Shown here one piece after another: positions 1 to 9,277 of a DNA stretch of 64,000 nt. Each line of letters starts with the position of its first letter. Within the stretch, counting starts at the first letter, position 1. A program made the translations under genes and the position numbers. The stretch comes from Hasllibacter halocynthiae (GTDB taxonomy: Bacteria > Pseudomonadota > Alphaproteobacteria > Rhodobacterales > Rhodobacteraceae): assembly GCF_003003095.1 (NCBI RefSeq), contig NZ_PVTT01000001.1, positions 930,001-994,000 of the forward strand. The letters are read 5' to 3'. The notes beneath the pieces are model-generated. The model had not been told where the DNA came from and ran no database searches. It saw nothing but the letters and a program-made list of their open reading frames with translations.

Positions 1-182
1 TCGCCGAGGGCGGCGCGAAGGGGGGCGAGCCAGTGGGCGGCGACGGTCTCGTCGGTGAGGATCGCGACGCGCGGGCGCCCGAGCAGCGGCGCCACCTCGC
101 CGCCCGCGCGGGCGATGAGGCCGGGGCCGATGCGCACGTCGTAGGCGCGGCCGGGAAGCGGAACCGGAACGGTGCGGGTCAT
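1..182 (-). CDS. aroB: 3-dehydroquinate synthase, N-terminal part (cut by window edge)
   Basis: Second enzyme of the shikimate pathway, cyclising DAHP to 3-dehydroquinate in the cytoplasm (NAD-dependent family). Only the first 60 codons are in the window; the gene runs off the left edge. The start reads [19 protein letters not shown], followed by a segment with [12 protein letters not shown], which is the usual AroB beginning and the start of its nucleotide-binding half. Its ATG overlaps the stop of the upstream shikimate kinase gene by 4 bp (ATGA), so the two pathway enzymes are translationally coupled. The identification rests on the N-terminal pattern plus the aroK neighbour. Confidence 0.85.
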   Translation of the reverse strand, partial: MTRTVPVPLPGRAYDVRIGPGLIARAGGEVAPLLGRPRVAILTDETVAAHWLAPLRAALG

Positions 183-727
183 GGCAGCAGCTCCGGGCGG
201 GCGCGGCGGACGGCCCTCTCCACCGCGAGGGCGGTGTCGCCGATGCTGCGCCCCTCCTCGCCCGGGATCACGGCGTCGGCGAGGGCGTAGGACGGCGCCC
301 GCGCGGCGTGGAGGGCGGCGAGGCGCGCCTTGGCGTCCGGCCGGTCGAGGAGCGGGCGGTGCGCCTTGCCCCGCACCCGCGACCAGAGGAGGTCCACGGA
401 TCCCTCCAGCCAGACCGACACCGCGCCGGCATCGCGTATCGCAGCGCGGTTGGCCTCCGACGCGAACACCCCGCCGCCCGTCGCCAGGATGCCCGGCGGG
501 CCGGCGAGCAGGCGGGCGAGCACCTCGGATTCGCGGGCGCGGAAGAAAGCCTCGCCGTCCTGGGCGAAGATCTCGGACACGGTCATGCGGGCGGCCTCCT
601 CGATGGCGGCGTCGCTGTCGACGAAGGGAAGGTCCAGCCGCGCGGCCAAGGCACGGCCCACGACGGACTTGCCGGCGCCCATCAACCCGACGAGCACGAT
701 CCAGCCCTGCGCGCCCGGTTCGGCCAT
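179..727 (-). CDS. aroK: shikimate kinase
   Basis: Phosphorylates shikimate with ATP, a cytoplasmic step toward chorismate. At 182 residues it is normal for the family. A Walker A motif GLMGAGKS lies at residues 14-21. The Asp pair DSD at 37-39, Arg63 in FFRARE and the TGGGV loop at 83-87 are the usual Mg/shikimate-binding positions. I chose the ATG at 727 because a G-rich ribosome site (GGGGG) lies about 10 bases upstream; an in-frame GTG at 739 would add four residues. It is first in an aroK-aroB pair, divergent from the small membrane gene at 857. Confidence 0.93.
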   Translation of the reverse strand: MAEPGAQGWIVLVGLMGAGKSVVGRALAARLDLPFVDSDAAIEEAARMTVSEIFAQDGEAFFRARESEVLARLLAGPPGILATGGGVFASEANRAAIRDAGAVSVWLEGSVDLLWSRVRGKAHRPLLDRPDAKARLAALHAARAPSYALADAVIPGEEGRSIGDTALAVERAVRRARPELLP

Positions 728-856
728 CTTACGCCACACCCCCGATCATCGCGCCGTCATGGCGTGATCTTCACCCGAGGACCAGATACGAACCGGGCAC
801 GGCGGGGTCCGAGGGGGGCCGTGCCGCGACGGCACAGGCTTGGGGACGGCATCGGA

Positions 857-988
857 ATGTGGCGGCTTTTTAAGGTGTTGATCGTGCTCGCGGTCCTGGG
901 CATCATCGCGTTGGCGGCCTTCGCCTATCTCGGCGACATCGAGCCCGAGCCCCGCGAGACGCGCGTTCCGGTCCTTCTCGAGCCGTGA
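857..988 (+). CDS. small single-span membrane protein, function unknown
   Basis: A 43-residue protein: a short basic start (MWRLFK), one hydrophobic helix at about residues 6-28, then an acidic, proline-containing tail (DIEPEPRETRVPV). No function is recognised. Its stop overlaps the GTG of the next gene by 4 bp (GTGA), and that gene in turn overlaps xerD, so the three appear to be one transcript divergent from aroK. High GC at third codon positions and the coupling support a real gene. It could be an inner-membrane anchor or accessory for the secreted protein encoded next; that is inference. Confidence 0.65.
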   Translation: MWRLFKVLIVLAVLGIIALAAFAYLGDIEPEPRETRVPVLLEP

Positions 989-2421
989 GGGGGGCGGCCT
1001 TCGCCTTGCTGGCGGCGCTGCCGGCGGGCGCGCAGGACGCGCCCACCGCGACCTCGATCCCGACAGGGACGATCGAGGTCATGCCGCTGGGCGCCCCGGC
1101 GACGGGCAGCGCGGGCCTGCTGCCGGCCACGGTCACGGGGCTTCCGGACACCCTTTGGGCCGGCAGCCGCGCATCCGACCTGGCAGCCCGGATCGATGCG
1201 CTGCCCATCTCGGGCGTGGGGGCGGTCGACGCCCTGGCCGAGACGCTCCTGCTGGCGGAGGCCGCGCCGCCCATCGGCGATCCGGCCCCCGTGCTGGAGG
1301 CGCGCGTCCGGCAGCTGATCGGGCGGGGGCGCCTTCAGGCGGCGGACGCGCTGCTGCGACGGGCGGGCGCGCGCACCACGCCCCTGCGGCGGCTGGCCTT
1401 CGACGTCGCGCTGCTGACCGGGGACGAGACGGCGGCCTGCGCCCGCACCGAGCCCGTGCCCGAAGCGCCGGAGGACTACGCCCGCCGGGTGTTCTGCCTT
1501 CTTCGGGGGGGCGACTGGGCGGCAGCGCTGACGACCTTCGACGCCGTGGTCGCGCTGGGCGGGCTGGACCCGGTGACGGCGGGCCTTCTGAACCACTTCC
1601 TCGACCCCGAGCTGGAGGGGGTGCCCCTGCCCCCGCCGCCCGCCCAGCCGACGCCGCTGCAGTTCCGCCTCTACGAGGCCCTGGGCGAGCCGATGCAGAC
1701 GCGCGGGCTGCCCCTGTCCTTCGCCCATGCCGACATGCTGCCGCAGAAGCCCTGGCGCACGCGGCTCGACGCGGCCGAGCGGCTGGCGCGCGCCGGCGCC
1801 ATCGAGGGGGGCGAGCTGCTCGCCCTCTACTCGGAGCGGCGGCCTCCCGCCTCCGGGCGGCAATGGGACCGGATCGCCGCCGTCCAGGCGCTGGACGAGG
1901 CGCTGGTGCGGGCCAGGCCGGCCGCGGTCGCCGAGGCCCTGCCCGCGGCCTGGTCCGCGATGCGCGACGCGGGCCTCGGGGTGGCCTTCGCCCGCAGCAT
2001 CGCCCCCCGCCTGACCGGCCTGCCCCTGCCCGCGGAGGCCAACGCGCTGGCGCTGGAGATGGGGCTGCTGTCGGGCGGCTACGAGGCCGCGGTGGCCGAG
2101 CGGGCGCGCCCCGGCGACCCGGCCGTGGCCGCCGGCGCCGCCTTCGCCCGCGGCGAGCCCCCCGCCGAACCCGACGGCCCGCTGGAGGAGGCGCTGGCCG
2201 CCGGCTTCGGGGACGCGGAGGCGCCGGAGGAATGGCGCGCCATGGCCGCCGACGACCGGCTGGGCGAGGCGCTGCTGCTGGCGCTGGAGGACCTCGCGCA
2301 TGGGGTGGAGGGGGACCGCGCGCGCCTCGTCCCCGCGCTGGCCTTCCTGCGCGAGGCCGGGCTGGAGGACAGCGCCCGCCGCATCGCGCTGGAGCTGCTG
2401 TCCGCCGAAGGCCCGGCATGA
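985..2421 (+). CDS. secreted hypothetical protein with TPR-like helices
   Basis: A 478-residue protein starting at GTG. The first 17 residues form a signal peptide (hydrophobic run, then PAGAQD), so it is probably periplasmic. The rest is Ala/Leu/Glu-rich and looks all-helical; segments such as GDWAAALTTFDAVVALG resemble tetratricopeptide helices, though I see no clear repeat. A proline-rich linker lies at about residues 211-222. No catalytic motif is visible. It sits between the small membrane gene (GTGA overlap) and xerD (ATGA overlap). Family not recognised. Confidence 0.75.
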   Translation: MRGAAFALLAALPAGAQDAPTATSIPTGTIEVMPLGAPATGSAGLLPATVTGLPDTLWAGSRASDLAARIDALPISGVGAVDALAETLLLAEAAPPIGDPAPVLEARVRQLIGRGRLQAADALLRRAGARTTPLRRLAFDVALLTGDETAACARTEPVPEAPEDYARRVFCLLRGGDWAAALTTFDAVVALGGLDPVTAGLLNHFLDPELEGVPLPPPPAQPTPLQFRLYEALGEPMQTRGLPLSFAHADMLPQKPWRTRLDAAERLARAGAIEGGELLALYSERRPPASGRQWDRIAAVQALDEALVRARPAAVAEALPAAWSAMRDAGLGVAFARSIAPRLTGLPLPAEANALALEMGLLSGGYEAAVAERARPGDPAVAAGAAFARGEPPAEPDGPLEEALAAGFGDAEAPEEWRAMAADDRLGEALLLALEDLAHGVEGDRARLVPALAFLREAGLEDSARRIALELLSAEGPA

Positions 2422-3338
2422 ACGCCCACGCGCGGATCGAGGCCTTCCTCGAGGCGATGGCCGCCGAGCGGGGGGCGGCGCGCAACACGCTGCTGGCCTA
2501 TGGGCGCGACCTGAAGGACTTCGCCCGGTGGATGGAGCGGCGGGGCGCGCGCTTCGAGGACGTGACCCGCGACCAGATCGAGGACCACCTCGTCGGGCTG
2601 GAGGCGGCAGGGATGGCCAAGTCCACGCGGGCGCGGCGGCTGGCGGCGATACGGCAGATCACCCGCTTCGCCTTCGAGGAGGGCTGGCGCGGCGACGACC
2701 CCGCGATCCGCATCCGGGGGCCGGGGCGCGAGCGAAAGCTGCCCCGGACCCTCTCGGAGGAGGAGGTCGGGCGCCTTCTCGCGGCGTCGGCGGACGGGGC
2801 GAACGCCTTGCGCGACGCCTGCCTGATGCAGGTGCTCTACGCCACGGGCCTGCGGGTCAGCGAGCTGGTGTCGCTGCCCGTCCGCGCCGCGCGGGGCGAC
2901 CCGCGCTGGCTGCTGGTGAAGGGCAAGGGCGGCAAGGAGCGGATGGTCCCGCTGACCCCGGACGCGCGCGCGGCCCTTGCGGCGTGGCTGCCCGAGCGGG
3001 ATCGCGCGGATGAGCGGGCGGTTCGGGACGGCGCGAGGTCCTCGCCCCACCTCTTCCCATCGCACGGGGCCGAGGGACATCTGACGCGGCACCGTTTCTA
3101 CACCCTCTGCAAGGAGATCGCGGTGCGGGCGGGCGTCTCGCCGGGCAAGGTCACGCCGCACGCCCTGCGCCACGCCTTCGCCACGCACCTCTTGGCGAAC
3201 GGCGCGGACTTGCGGTCGATCCAGACGCTGCTGGGCCATGCCGACGTGGCGACGACCGAGATCTACACCCACGTCCTCGACGCGCGCCTGCGCGAGCTGG
3301 TGCTGACCAAGCACCCGATGGCCGAGGACGCGGGATAG
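2418..3338 (+). CDS. xerD: tyrosine recombinase XerD
   Basis: Site-specific recombinase that resolves chromosome dimers at dif together with XerC and FtsK. At 306 residues it has normal length. The N-terminal SAM-like core-binding domain spans about residues 1-90 and the catalytic domain about 105-295. The catalytic set is visible: Arg146 (TGLRVSEL), Lys170 (KGKGGKER), His248 and Arg251 (HALRH), His274 (LLGHADV) and Tyr283 (TEIYTH). The ATG overlaps the upstream stop by 4 bp. No integron or phage genes lie beside it, so this is the housekeeping copy; XerC is the alternative but the aroK neighbourhood favours XerD. Confidence 0.92.
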   Translation: MNAHARIEAFLEAMAAERGAARNTLLAYGRDLKDFARWMERRGARFEDVTRDQIEDHLVGLEAAGMAKSTRARRLAAIRQITRFAFEEGWRGDDPAIRIRGPGRERKLPRTLSEEEVGRLLAASADGANALRDACLMQVLYATGLRVSELVSLPVRAARGDPRWLLVKGKGGKERMVPLTPDARAALAAWLPERDRADERAVRDGARSSPHLFPSHGAEGHLTRHRFYTLCKEIAVRAGVSPGKVTPHALRHAFATHLLANGADLRSIQTLLGHADVATTEIYTHVLDARLRELVLTKHPMAEDAG

Positions 3339-3345
3339 GCGGCCC

Positions 3346-4014
3346 CTAGAAGCGGTAGGCGACCGTGATCTGCGCGGTCACGACGTCGACCTCCACGTCC
3401 GTGGCACGGAACTCGTCGAACTCGTGATACAGGATCTCGCCGCCGACGGAGAAGCCGTTCTCCATCAGCCGCTCGTAGCCGAGGCCCGCGAAGTAGCCGT
3501 CCGAATCGCCGAAGGGCGTGTCGTCGGCCGGCTCGTCGCCGTCGCTGCCTTCAGTGTAGGCGCGCGCCCAGCCGCCGGCGAGGTAGAAGAGGTTCCGGTC
3601 CCGGGCGAGGCCCAGCCGCAGCCCGGCCCGGGCGATCGCCTCCAGCTCGCCCGCGCCGCCGAAATCGGTGGCCGAGCGGTCGTAGGCCGCCATGGCGCCG
3701 ACGACGACGTTCTCGAACCGGAGGTCGTAGCCGGCCCTCAGGCCGATCGTGCCGCCCGCGTGGTCGTCGCCGCCGCCGTCGATGTCGTCGTCGGGCAGCC
3801 AGTCGGGGTCGGCGTCGTCGCCGGTCTCGTTCTCGGCGCTCAGGCCGAGGGCGCCGATGGCGCCGCCGACCCAGGGGCCGGAGAAGCGGAGCGGCTCCTC
3901 GACGACGAGGACGGGCTGGACGACGAACGCCTCGTCGGCGAGGCCCCCGGCATGGACCGGCAGGCCGAGCGCGAGCCCCGGGAGAAGCCCGGCGGCGGCA
4001 ATCCTGATGTTCAT
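3346..4014 (-). CDS. outer-membrane beta-barrel protein (opacity/OmpA-like porin fold)
   Basis: A 222-residue protein with a signal peptide (about residues 1-22, ending PVHA) and a barrel-like remainder: alternating hydrophobic strands such as GTIGLRAGYDLRF and SVGGEILYHEF, and a C-terminal Phe after ITVAYRF, the usual outer-membrane insertion signal. The middle is very acidic (Asp-rich at about residues 64-85), probably surface loops. It matches the general 8-strand opacity/OmpW-like pattern. It is convergent with xerD with only 7 bp between stops. Role unknown; general envelope integrity is typical of this fold. Confidence 0.82.
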   Translation of the reverse strand: MNIRIAAAGLLPGLALGLPVHAGGLADEAFVVQPVLVVEEPLRFSGPWVGGAIGALGLSAENETGDDADPDWLPDDDIDGGGDDHAGGTIGLRAGYDLRFENVVVGAMAAYDRSATDFGGAGELEAIARAGLRLGLARDRNLFYLAGGWARAYTEGSDGDEPADDTPFGDSDGYFAGLGYERLMENGFSVGGEILYHEFDEFRATDVEVDVVTAQITVAYRF

Positions 4015-4167
4015 GAAGTGATCCCCGGGATGGCGCGGCCGGTATCGAATCCGTGCCCTGTGGCCCCGCCCATCCCCATTTATGGCTAGTTCAGACCCGA
4101 TAGCATGTTGGGAACACGGGATCCGGACCGGCGGTTCCTGCGGAAACGGTCCGTTGCGGGCGCGGGA

Positions 4168-5064
4168 TCAACGCCCTTCGCGGGCCGTGGCGCCGAGGAA
4201 GGGCAGCGCGTGGGCGGCGAAGGCGTCCGGGGCCTCGCGCATGGGCCAGTGGCCCGCGTCCAGCGTCTCGAACCGGGCGCGGGCCATGCGGGCCGCGACC
4301 GACCGCGCGAGGGCGGGCGGAATCAACCGGTCCTTCGCGCCCTGAAGGAACAGCGTCTCGTGCGGCAGGGCGGCGGCGGCGTCGGAAAGGTCGGTGCGGA
4401 AGCCGCGGGGGCCCACCTCGCCGCGCTGGAAGCGGGCGAAGGCGCGGCCGTTGCGCCCCTCGCGCATGGCGGCCCTCACCTCGGCCACGAGGGCGTCCGT
4501 GATCCGGTCCGGCTCGCCGAACACCGTCCCGAGCGCGCGGCGGACGCCCCGGTCGGTCCGGCGCATCAGGGCGAAGCCCGCAGTCCAGAGCGGCAGGCGC
4601 GTGGCGAGGTGGTAGCGGCGGTGCCCCGGCGCGCTGGCGGCGAGGCCGAAGGGCGCGACCGGCACCAAGCGGCGGACCCGGTGCGGATGGTGCGCCGCCG
4701 TCCAGATGGCGGCGCCCCCGCCCATGGACGCGCCGACGAGGTCGGCCCGCTCGATCCCCAGGGCGTCCATGAGGGCGATCAGCCAGCCGCCCAGCCGCGA
4801 GAGGCGGAACGGCCCGCGCGGGAGGGGCGCGCTGCCCCCCTGCCCCGGCCAGTCGGGCGCGAGGACGGTGCGGGTGCGGGCCAGCTCAGGCAGGAACAGC
4901 CGCCAGGAGAGGGCCGCCGAATCGAAGCCCGCCCCGTGGAGGAGGATCGCCGGCACGGTCCCCTCGCGGCGGGCGAGGTGGAAGGCGGCGCGGCGGCCCC
5001 CGACCCCCAGGGCGTCGCGGGCGGGAAAGGGCGGCGCCGGGCCGGGGCGCGCGTCATCCCGCAC
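4168..5064 (-). CDS. alpha/beta-fold hydrolase
   Basis: A 298-residue serine hydrolase. The oxyanion region LLHGAGFD (about residues 41-48), nucleophile Ser113 in GASMGGG, Asp245 in GAKDRL and His272 in AGHWPM give a full catalytic triad, with a lid region of about 70 residues after the nucleophile. The substrate cannot be read from sequence. The chosen start is the GTG at 5064, which overlaps the end of the phosphoesterase gene by 11 bp, so the two are probably one transcript. A longer ATG frame exists upstream but lies inside the phosphoesterase and has no hydrolase features. Confidence 0.85.
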   Translation of the reverse strand: MRDDARPGPAPPFPARDALGVGGRRAAFHLARREGTVPAILLHGAGFDSAALSWRLFLPELARTRTVLAPDWPGQGGSAPLPRGPFRLSRLGGWLIALMDALGIERADLVGASMGGGAAIWTAAHHPHRVRRLVPVAPFGLAASAPGHRRYHLATRLPLWTAGFALMRRTDRGVRRALGTVFGEPDRITDALVAEVRAAMREGRNGRAFARFQRGEVGPRGFRTDLSDAAAALPHETLFLQGAKDRLIPPALARSVAARMARARFETLDAGHWPMREAPDAFAAHALPFLGATAREGR

Positions 5065-5845
5065 GGCGCATCGCCCCCGGCAGGACGTCCTCGGACGGCC
5101 AGAGCCCCGTCTCGAGCGCGCGGTCGTAGCCCTGCGCCAGCCCCGCGGCCCGCATGGCGGCGGCCGCGGCGGCATGATCGTAGGCGAGCCGCTCGAACAG
5201 GACGCCGCCCGGGCGGATGCGCGCGTAGCGGCCCAGGGGGCGGCCGTCGTGCGGTGGCATCCCGGCGCTGCCGGCGTTCACCCACTCGACCCCCGCGACG
5301 CGGCGGGCGAAGGGGACGCCGCAATGGCCCGCGACGACGCGGTCGACTCGCCCGGCCAGCGCCTCGATCGCGGCGACCTCCTCGGCGAAGGCCGAAGGGG
5401 GCGAGACGGGCCAGAGGAAGCGGGCCACGTCCCGGACGCCGCCATGGATCACGGCCGTCCGCACCCCCTCGTGGTCCAGCACGACCATGTCCGGCAGCCC
5501 CGCCATCCAGGCGCGGTCCGCCTCCCCCACCTCGGCGTCGCAGCGCGCCCACCAGGCGCCCGCCATCGCGTCGCAGGCCGTGCCCGCCCCGAAGCCGCAG
5601 CCGCATCCGGGCGCGCGCGCGGCGAGGTTCCGCTCGCAGTTGCCGGCGACGACGGGGCCGCCCCACGCGCGGATCAGGGCCACCGTCCCCGCCGGGTCCG
5701 CGCAATAGGCGGCGAGGTCGCCGGTGCACACGGCGAGGCGCCCCGCCAGCGCGTCCAGCATCGCCGCGGCGGCCTGCCGGTTCGACACGCAGCCGCCGAA
5801 GGCGATCCACTCGCCGTCCACCCGTCCGAGGTCCTCGATCCGCAT
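5054..5845 (-). CDS. metallophosphoesterase-family protein with altered metal motifs
   Basis: A 263-residue protein of the calcineurin-like phosphoesterase fold. Visible pieces are TGDLAAYC (residues 41-48), AGNCERN (67-73), VIHGG and AGHCGVPF toward the C-terminus, and NAGSAGMPPHD. The family's first Asp-x-His is replaced by GGCVSN (18-23), and GNHE and GHT appear as GNCE and GHC. I recall this altered form as a conserved Rhodobacterales subfamily, so it is not necessarily dead, but metal binding must differ. The ATG at 5845 was chosen over an upstream frame start because of a CAGGGGG ribosome site. Divergent from the CorC-like gene; overlaps the hydrolase downstream. Confidence 0.8.
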   Translation of the reverse strand: MRIEDLGRVDGEWIAFGGCVSNRQAAAAMLDALAGRLAVCTGDLAAYCADPAGTVALIRAWGGPVVAGNCERNLAARAPGCGCGFGAGTACDAMAGAWWARCDAEVGEADRAWMAGLPDMVVLDHEGVRTAVIHGGVRDVARFLWPVSPPSAFAEEVAAIEALAGRVDRVVAGHCGVPFARRVAGVEWVNAGSAGMPPHDGRPLGRYARIRPGGVLFERLAYDHAAAAAAMRAAGLAQGYDRALETGLWPSEDVLPGAMRRAG

Positions 5846-5910
5846 CGGCTTGCACCCCCTGCCCCGCAGGTCAGATAAGGCGTCATGAACCACGCTGTCA
5901 CGCACCCCGC

Positions 5911-7200
5911 ATGATCGACGCCGCATTCTGGATCACCGCCGGGTCGATCCTGCTCCTCCTGCTGCTCTCGGGCTTCTTCTCGGGCTCCGAGACCGCGCTG
6001 ACGGCGGCGTCGCGCGGGAAGCTGCGTTCCCAGGCCGATCGCGGATCGAAGGGGGCGGCGCAGGCCCTGCGGATCACCGAGGACAACGAGCGGCTGATCG
6101 GCAGCGTCCTTCTGGGCAACAACCTCGTGAACATCCTCGCCGCCTCGCTGGCGACCTCGCTCTTCACGCGGATCTTCGGCGAATCGGGGGTGGCGCTGGC
6201 GACGCTGGTGATGACCTTCCTCGTGCTGATCTTCGCGGAGGTGCTGCCCAAGACCTACGCCATCACCAACGCCGAGCGGGCGGCGTCCCTCGTCTCGCCG
6301 CTGATCCGCGTCGTGGTGATGGTGTTCGCGCCGGTGGTCTCGGCGGTGCGGGTCCTGGTGCGCGGCATCCTGCGCCTCTTCGGCATCCAGACCGATCCCG
6401 ACGCCGACGTCCTCGCCGTACGCGAGGAGATCGCGGGCGCGCTGACCCTCGGCCAGGAGGAGGGGGTCGTCCTGAAGGAGGACCGCGACCGCATCCTCGG
6501 GGCGCTCGACCTGGGGGAGCGCACGGTGGAGGAGATCATGCTCCACCGTTCGGGGATCGAGATGATCGAGGCGGACGGCGCGCCCGAGGACATCCTGCGC
6601 CAGTGCCTGGAGAGCCCGCACACCCGCCTGCCCCTCTACCGCGGCGAGCGGGAGAACGTCGTCGGCGTGATCCACGCCAAGGAGCTGCTGCGTGCGGTCT
6701 ACCAGCGGCGCGGCACCTCGGAGGAGGAGGCGACCGACCTCGCCTCCTTCGACGTGAAGGAGGTGGCGATGGCCCCCTACTTCGTGCCCGAGACGACGAC
6801 GCTGGACGACCAGATGCGTCAGTTCCTGCGCCGGCACACGCATTTCGCCCTCGTGGTGGACGAGTACGGCACGCTCCAGGGTCTCATCACGCTGGAGGAC
6901 ATCCTGGAGGAGATCGTCGGCGAGATCACCGACGAGACCGACACGGAGGAGGCGCAGCACCTGCGCCGCGCGGAGGACGGCAGCGTCGAGATCGACGGCG
7001 GGATGACGATCCGCGACCTGAACCGCGCCGCCGACTGGGCGCTGCCCGACGAGGAGGCGAACACGGTCGCCGGCCTCGTGATCCACGAGGCGCAGACGAT
7101 CCCGGTTGCGGGGCAGGTCTTCTCGTTCCACGGCTACCGCTTCGAGGTGCTGGAGCGGGAGGCGAACCGGATCGCGCGGCTTCGGGTGAGCCGGCTCTGA
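5911..7200 (+). CDS. CNNM/CorC-type CBS-domain membrane protein
   Basis: A 429-residue inner-membrane protein of the HlyC/CorC (UPF0053) family, linked in other bacteria to magnesium or cobalt efflux. An N-terminal CNNM transmembrane domain (about 1-190, with the SGFFSGSETALTA start pattern and LGNNLVNILAAS) is followed by two CBS domains (about 205-340) with VDEYGTLQGLITLEDILEE, then a CorC_HlyC domain (about 355-429). The start is the ATG preceding IDAAFWITAGS; the longer open frame upstream has no homology. The gene usually sits next to aroB in relatives; here xerD and four other genes lie between. Confidence 0.9.
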   Translation: MIDAAFWITAGSILLLLLLSGFFSGSETALTAASRGKLRSQADRGSKGAAQALRITEDNERLIGSVLLGNNLVNILAASLATSLFTRIFGESGVALATLVMTFLVLIFAEVLPKTYAITNAERAASLVSPLIRVVVMVFAPVVSAVRVLVRGILRLFGIQTDPDADVLAVREEIAGALTLGQEEGVVLKEDRDRILGALDLGERTVEEIMLHRSGIEMIEADGAPEDILRQCLESPHTRLPLYRGERENVVGVIHAKELLRAVYQRRGTSEEEATDLASFDVKEVAMAPYFVPETTTLDDQMRQFLRRHTHFALVVDEYGTLQGLITLEDILEEIVGEITDETDTEEAQHLRRAEDGSVEIDGGMTIRDLNRAADWALPDEEANTVAGLVIHEAQTIPVAGQVFSFHGYRFEVLEREANRIARLRVSRL

Positions 7201-7290
7201 GCCCGCGCGCCGCGCCGGGGGGCGGGTGCTGGGCGGGTGCGGGGCGGCGCAGCCCCCCGCCGCGAGGGGGCCCGCGGCCGCGGCGACCCC

Positions 7291-9129
7291 CTACCCTTCG
7301 GCCTTCTCGGCCAGCGCCAGCCACTCCTCCTCCGCCGCGGCGAGGGCGGCCTGCCGCGCGACGAGGGCCTCGGTCGCCTTCTCGAACTTGGCGCGCGCCG
7401 TCTCGTAGAGGTTCGGGGTCGCGAGCAGCCCCTCGAGCTTGCCGATCTCGGCGCCGAGGCGGTCGATCTCGGCCGGAAGGGCGTCGAGGCGGTGACGCTC
7501 CGTGAAGGTGATGCCGTCCTTCGGCGGCTGGGGCTTCGACCTCTCGGCGGGCTCCGCGGCCTTCGCGGCCGGCCTCGCGGCGGACCGGGCGGGCCCGGCG
7601 GGCCCCTCCCCCTCCCCCTCCCCCTCGCGGCGCTGGGCGAGGTGGTCGGTCCAGCCGCCCGCATAGGCCGTGGCGCGCCCGTCCTCGACCCGCACGGTCG
7701 TGGTGGCCACCCGGTCGACGAAGTCGCGGTCGTGGCTGACCAGAAGGACGGTGCCGGGATAGTCGCCCAGCACCTCCTGCAGGAGGTCCAGCGTCTCGAC
7801 GTCGAGGTCGTTCGTCGGCTCGTCGAGGACGAGGAGGTTCGAGGGCTTCGCGAAGAGCTTGGCCAGCAGCAGGCGCGCCTTCTCGCCCCCCGACAGGGAC
7901 CGGACGGGCGCGCGGGCCTGCGCCTCGTCGAAGAGGAAGTCCTTGAGGTAGCCGACCACGTGCCGGGGCGCGCCGCGCACCATCACCTGATCCGAGCGGC
8001 CGGCGGCGCCGACCTCCGGGTCGCCGGCCAGCGTCTCCCACAGGGTGATGCCCGGCTGCAGCGCCTCGCGGTTCTGGTCGAAGACGGCCATCTCGATCCC
8101 CGCGCCGCGCTTCACGGACCCCTCGTCGGGCGCGACCTCGCCCGTGAGCATCTTCAGAAGGGTCGTCTTGCCCGCGCCGTTCGGGCCGACGAAGGCGATC
8201 CGGTCGCCGCGCAGGAAGCGCAGGTCGAAGGGCCGGATGACCGGGCGGCCGTCATAGGACTTCGCGATCCCGCGCGCCTCGATCACGCGCTTGCCGGTCC
8301 GGGCGCCCTCGTCCAGCGCGAGGGCGGCGGTGCCCGCGCGGCGTACCTGCGCGGCGCGATCCGCTTGCATCTCGCGCAGGGCGCGCAGGCGGCCCTGGTT
8401 GCGCTTGCGGCGGCCCGATATGCCCTCGACCGCCCAGCGGGCCTCGGCCTTGATCCGGCGGTCGGTCTTGTGCCGCTCGAGGTCCTCCTGCGCCCAGACC
8501 TCGTCGCGCCAGTCCTCGAACCGCTCGTAGGGTCGGTCCATGCGCCGCACCGCGCCCCGGTCGATCCACAGGACGCCCTTCGCGACCGCGCGCAGGAAGG
8601 CCCGGTCGTGCGAGATGACGATCCGGGCCCCGCCGCGGCGCGCCAGCTCGCCCTCCAGCCAGGCGATCGAGCGGATGTCGAGGTGGTTCGTCGGCTCGTC
8701 CAGCAGCATGAGGTCCGGCCCCTCGCCCAGGAGCTTGGCGAGCGCGGCGCGCCGCCGCTCGCCCCCCGAGGCGGTGGCCGCGTCGCGGGCGGGGTCGAAG
8801 CCCAGCCCCTCGGCGGCGGCCTCCACGCGCCAGAGCTCGGCCGGGCCGAGATCGCGGAGGGCGAAGTCCCCCAGGGTGGCGAAGCCCGAGAGGTCGGGGT
8901 CCTGCTCCATGTAGCCGGCCGACGTGCCGGGCGAGGTGATCACCGCGCCGGAATCCGGCTGGGCGAGGCCGGCCATCACCTTCATCAGCGTCGACTTCCC
9001 CTCGCCGTTGCGCCCCACGAGGGCGAGGGCGTCGCCCTCGTGCACCACGAGCGAGAGGTCGTCGAACACCCGATCCCCCCCGAAGGCGAGCGAGATGCCG
9101 GAAAGCTGGAGAAGGGGTGCGCGCGCCAT
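7291..9129 (-). CDS. ABC-F family ATP-binding protein (Uup-like)
   Basis: A 612-residue soluble protein with two ABC cassettes and no membrane domain. Cassette 1 has Walker A GRNGEGKS (39-46), signature ASGGERRR and LLDEPTNHLD; cassette 2 has GPNGAGKT, LSGGEKAR and LDEPTNDLD. A linker rich in Arg and Glu joins them. The last 70 residues are a charged coiled-coil typical of Uup, which acts on branched DNA or the ribosome. The start is the ATG preceding ARAPLLQLSG; the frame continues upstream but as Pro/Ala-rich noncoding sequence. Divergent from the aldolase gene. Confidence 0.88.
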   Translation of the reverse strand: MARAPLLQLSGISLAFGGDRVFDDLSLVVHEGDALALVGRNGEGKSTLMKVMAGLAQPDSGAVITSPGTSAGYMEQDPDLSGFATLGDFALRDLGPAELWRVEAAAEGLGFDPARDAATASGGERRRAALAKLLGEGPDLMLLDEPTNHLDIRSIAWLEGELARRGGARIVISHDRAFLRAVAKGVLWIDRGAVRRMDRPYERFEDWRDEVWAQEDLERHKTDRRIKAEARWAVEGISGRRKRNQGRLRALREMQADRAAQVRRAGTAALALDEGARTGKRVIEARGIAKSYDGRPVIRPFDLRFLRGDRIAFVGPNGAGKTTLLKMLTGEVAPDEGSVKRGAGIEMAVFDQNREALQPGITLWETLAGDPEVGAAGRSDQVMVRGAPRHVVGYLKDFLFDEAQARAPVRSLSGGEKARLLLAKLFAKPSNLLVLDEPTNDLDVETLDLLQEVLGDYPGTVLLVSHDRDFVDRVATTTVRVEDGRATAYAGGWTDHLAQRREGEGEGEGPAGPARSAARPAAKAAEPAERSKPQPPKDGITFTERHRLDALPAEIDRLGAEIGKLEGLLATPNLYETARAKFEKATEALVARQAALAAAEEEWLALAEKAEG

Positions 9130-9277
9130 CGTGGGGGCAGCTATGGCGCGCGGGCGCGGGGGTCCAGAGGGGGGCCCGGGCGCGCCGCCCGGGGACGCCC
9201 CCGCCGGCGAAGGGGGCGCTGGCGGCGCCGCCGCGCGGGCGCTAGTTCGGAGGCGGTCGGACAAGGAGGATCAGATC

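Noticed and set aside
2418-3338. Tyrosine recombinase as sign of a mobile element
   Set aside because: It has XerD length and context (aroK side) and no flanking repeats or cargo genes.
4105-5910. N-terminal extension of the CorC-like gene by 600 codons
   Set aside because: The extension is antisense to the hydrolase and phosphoesterase genes; the family N-terminus starts at 5911.
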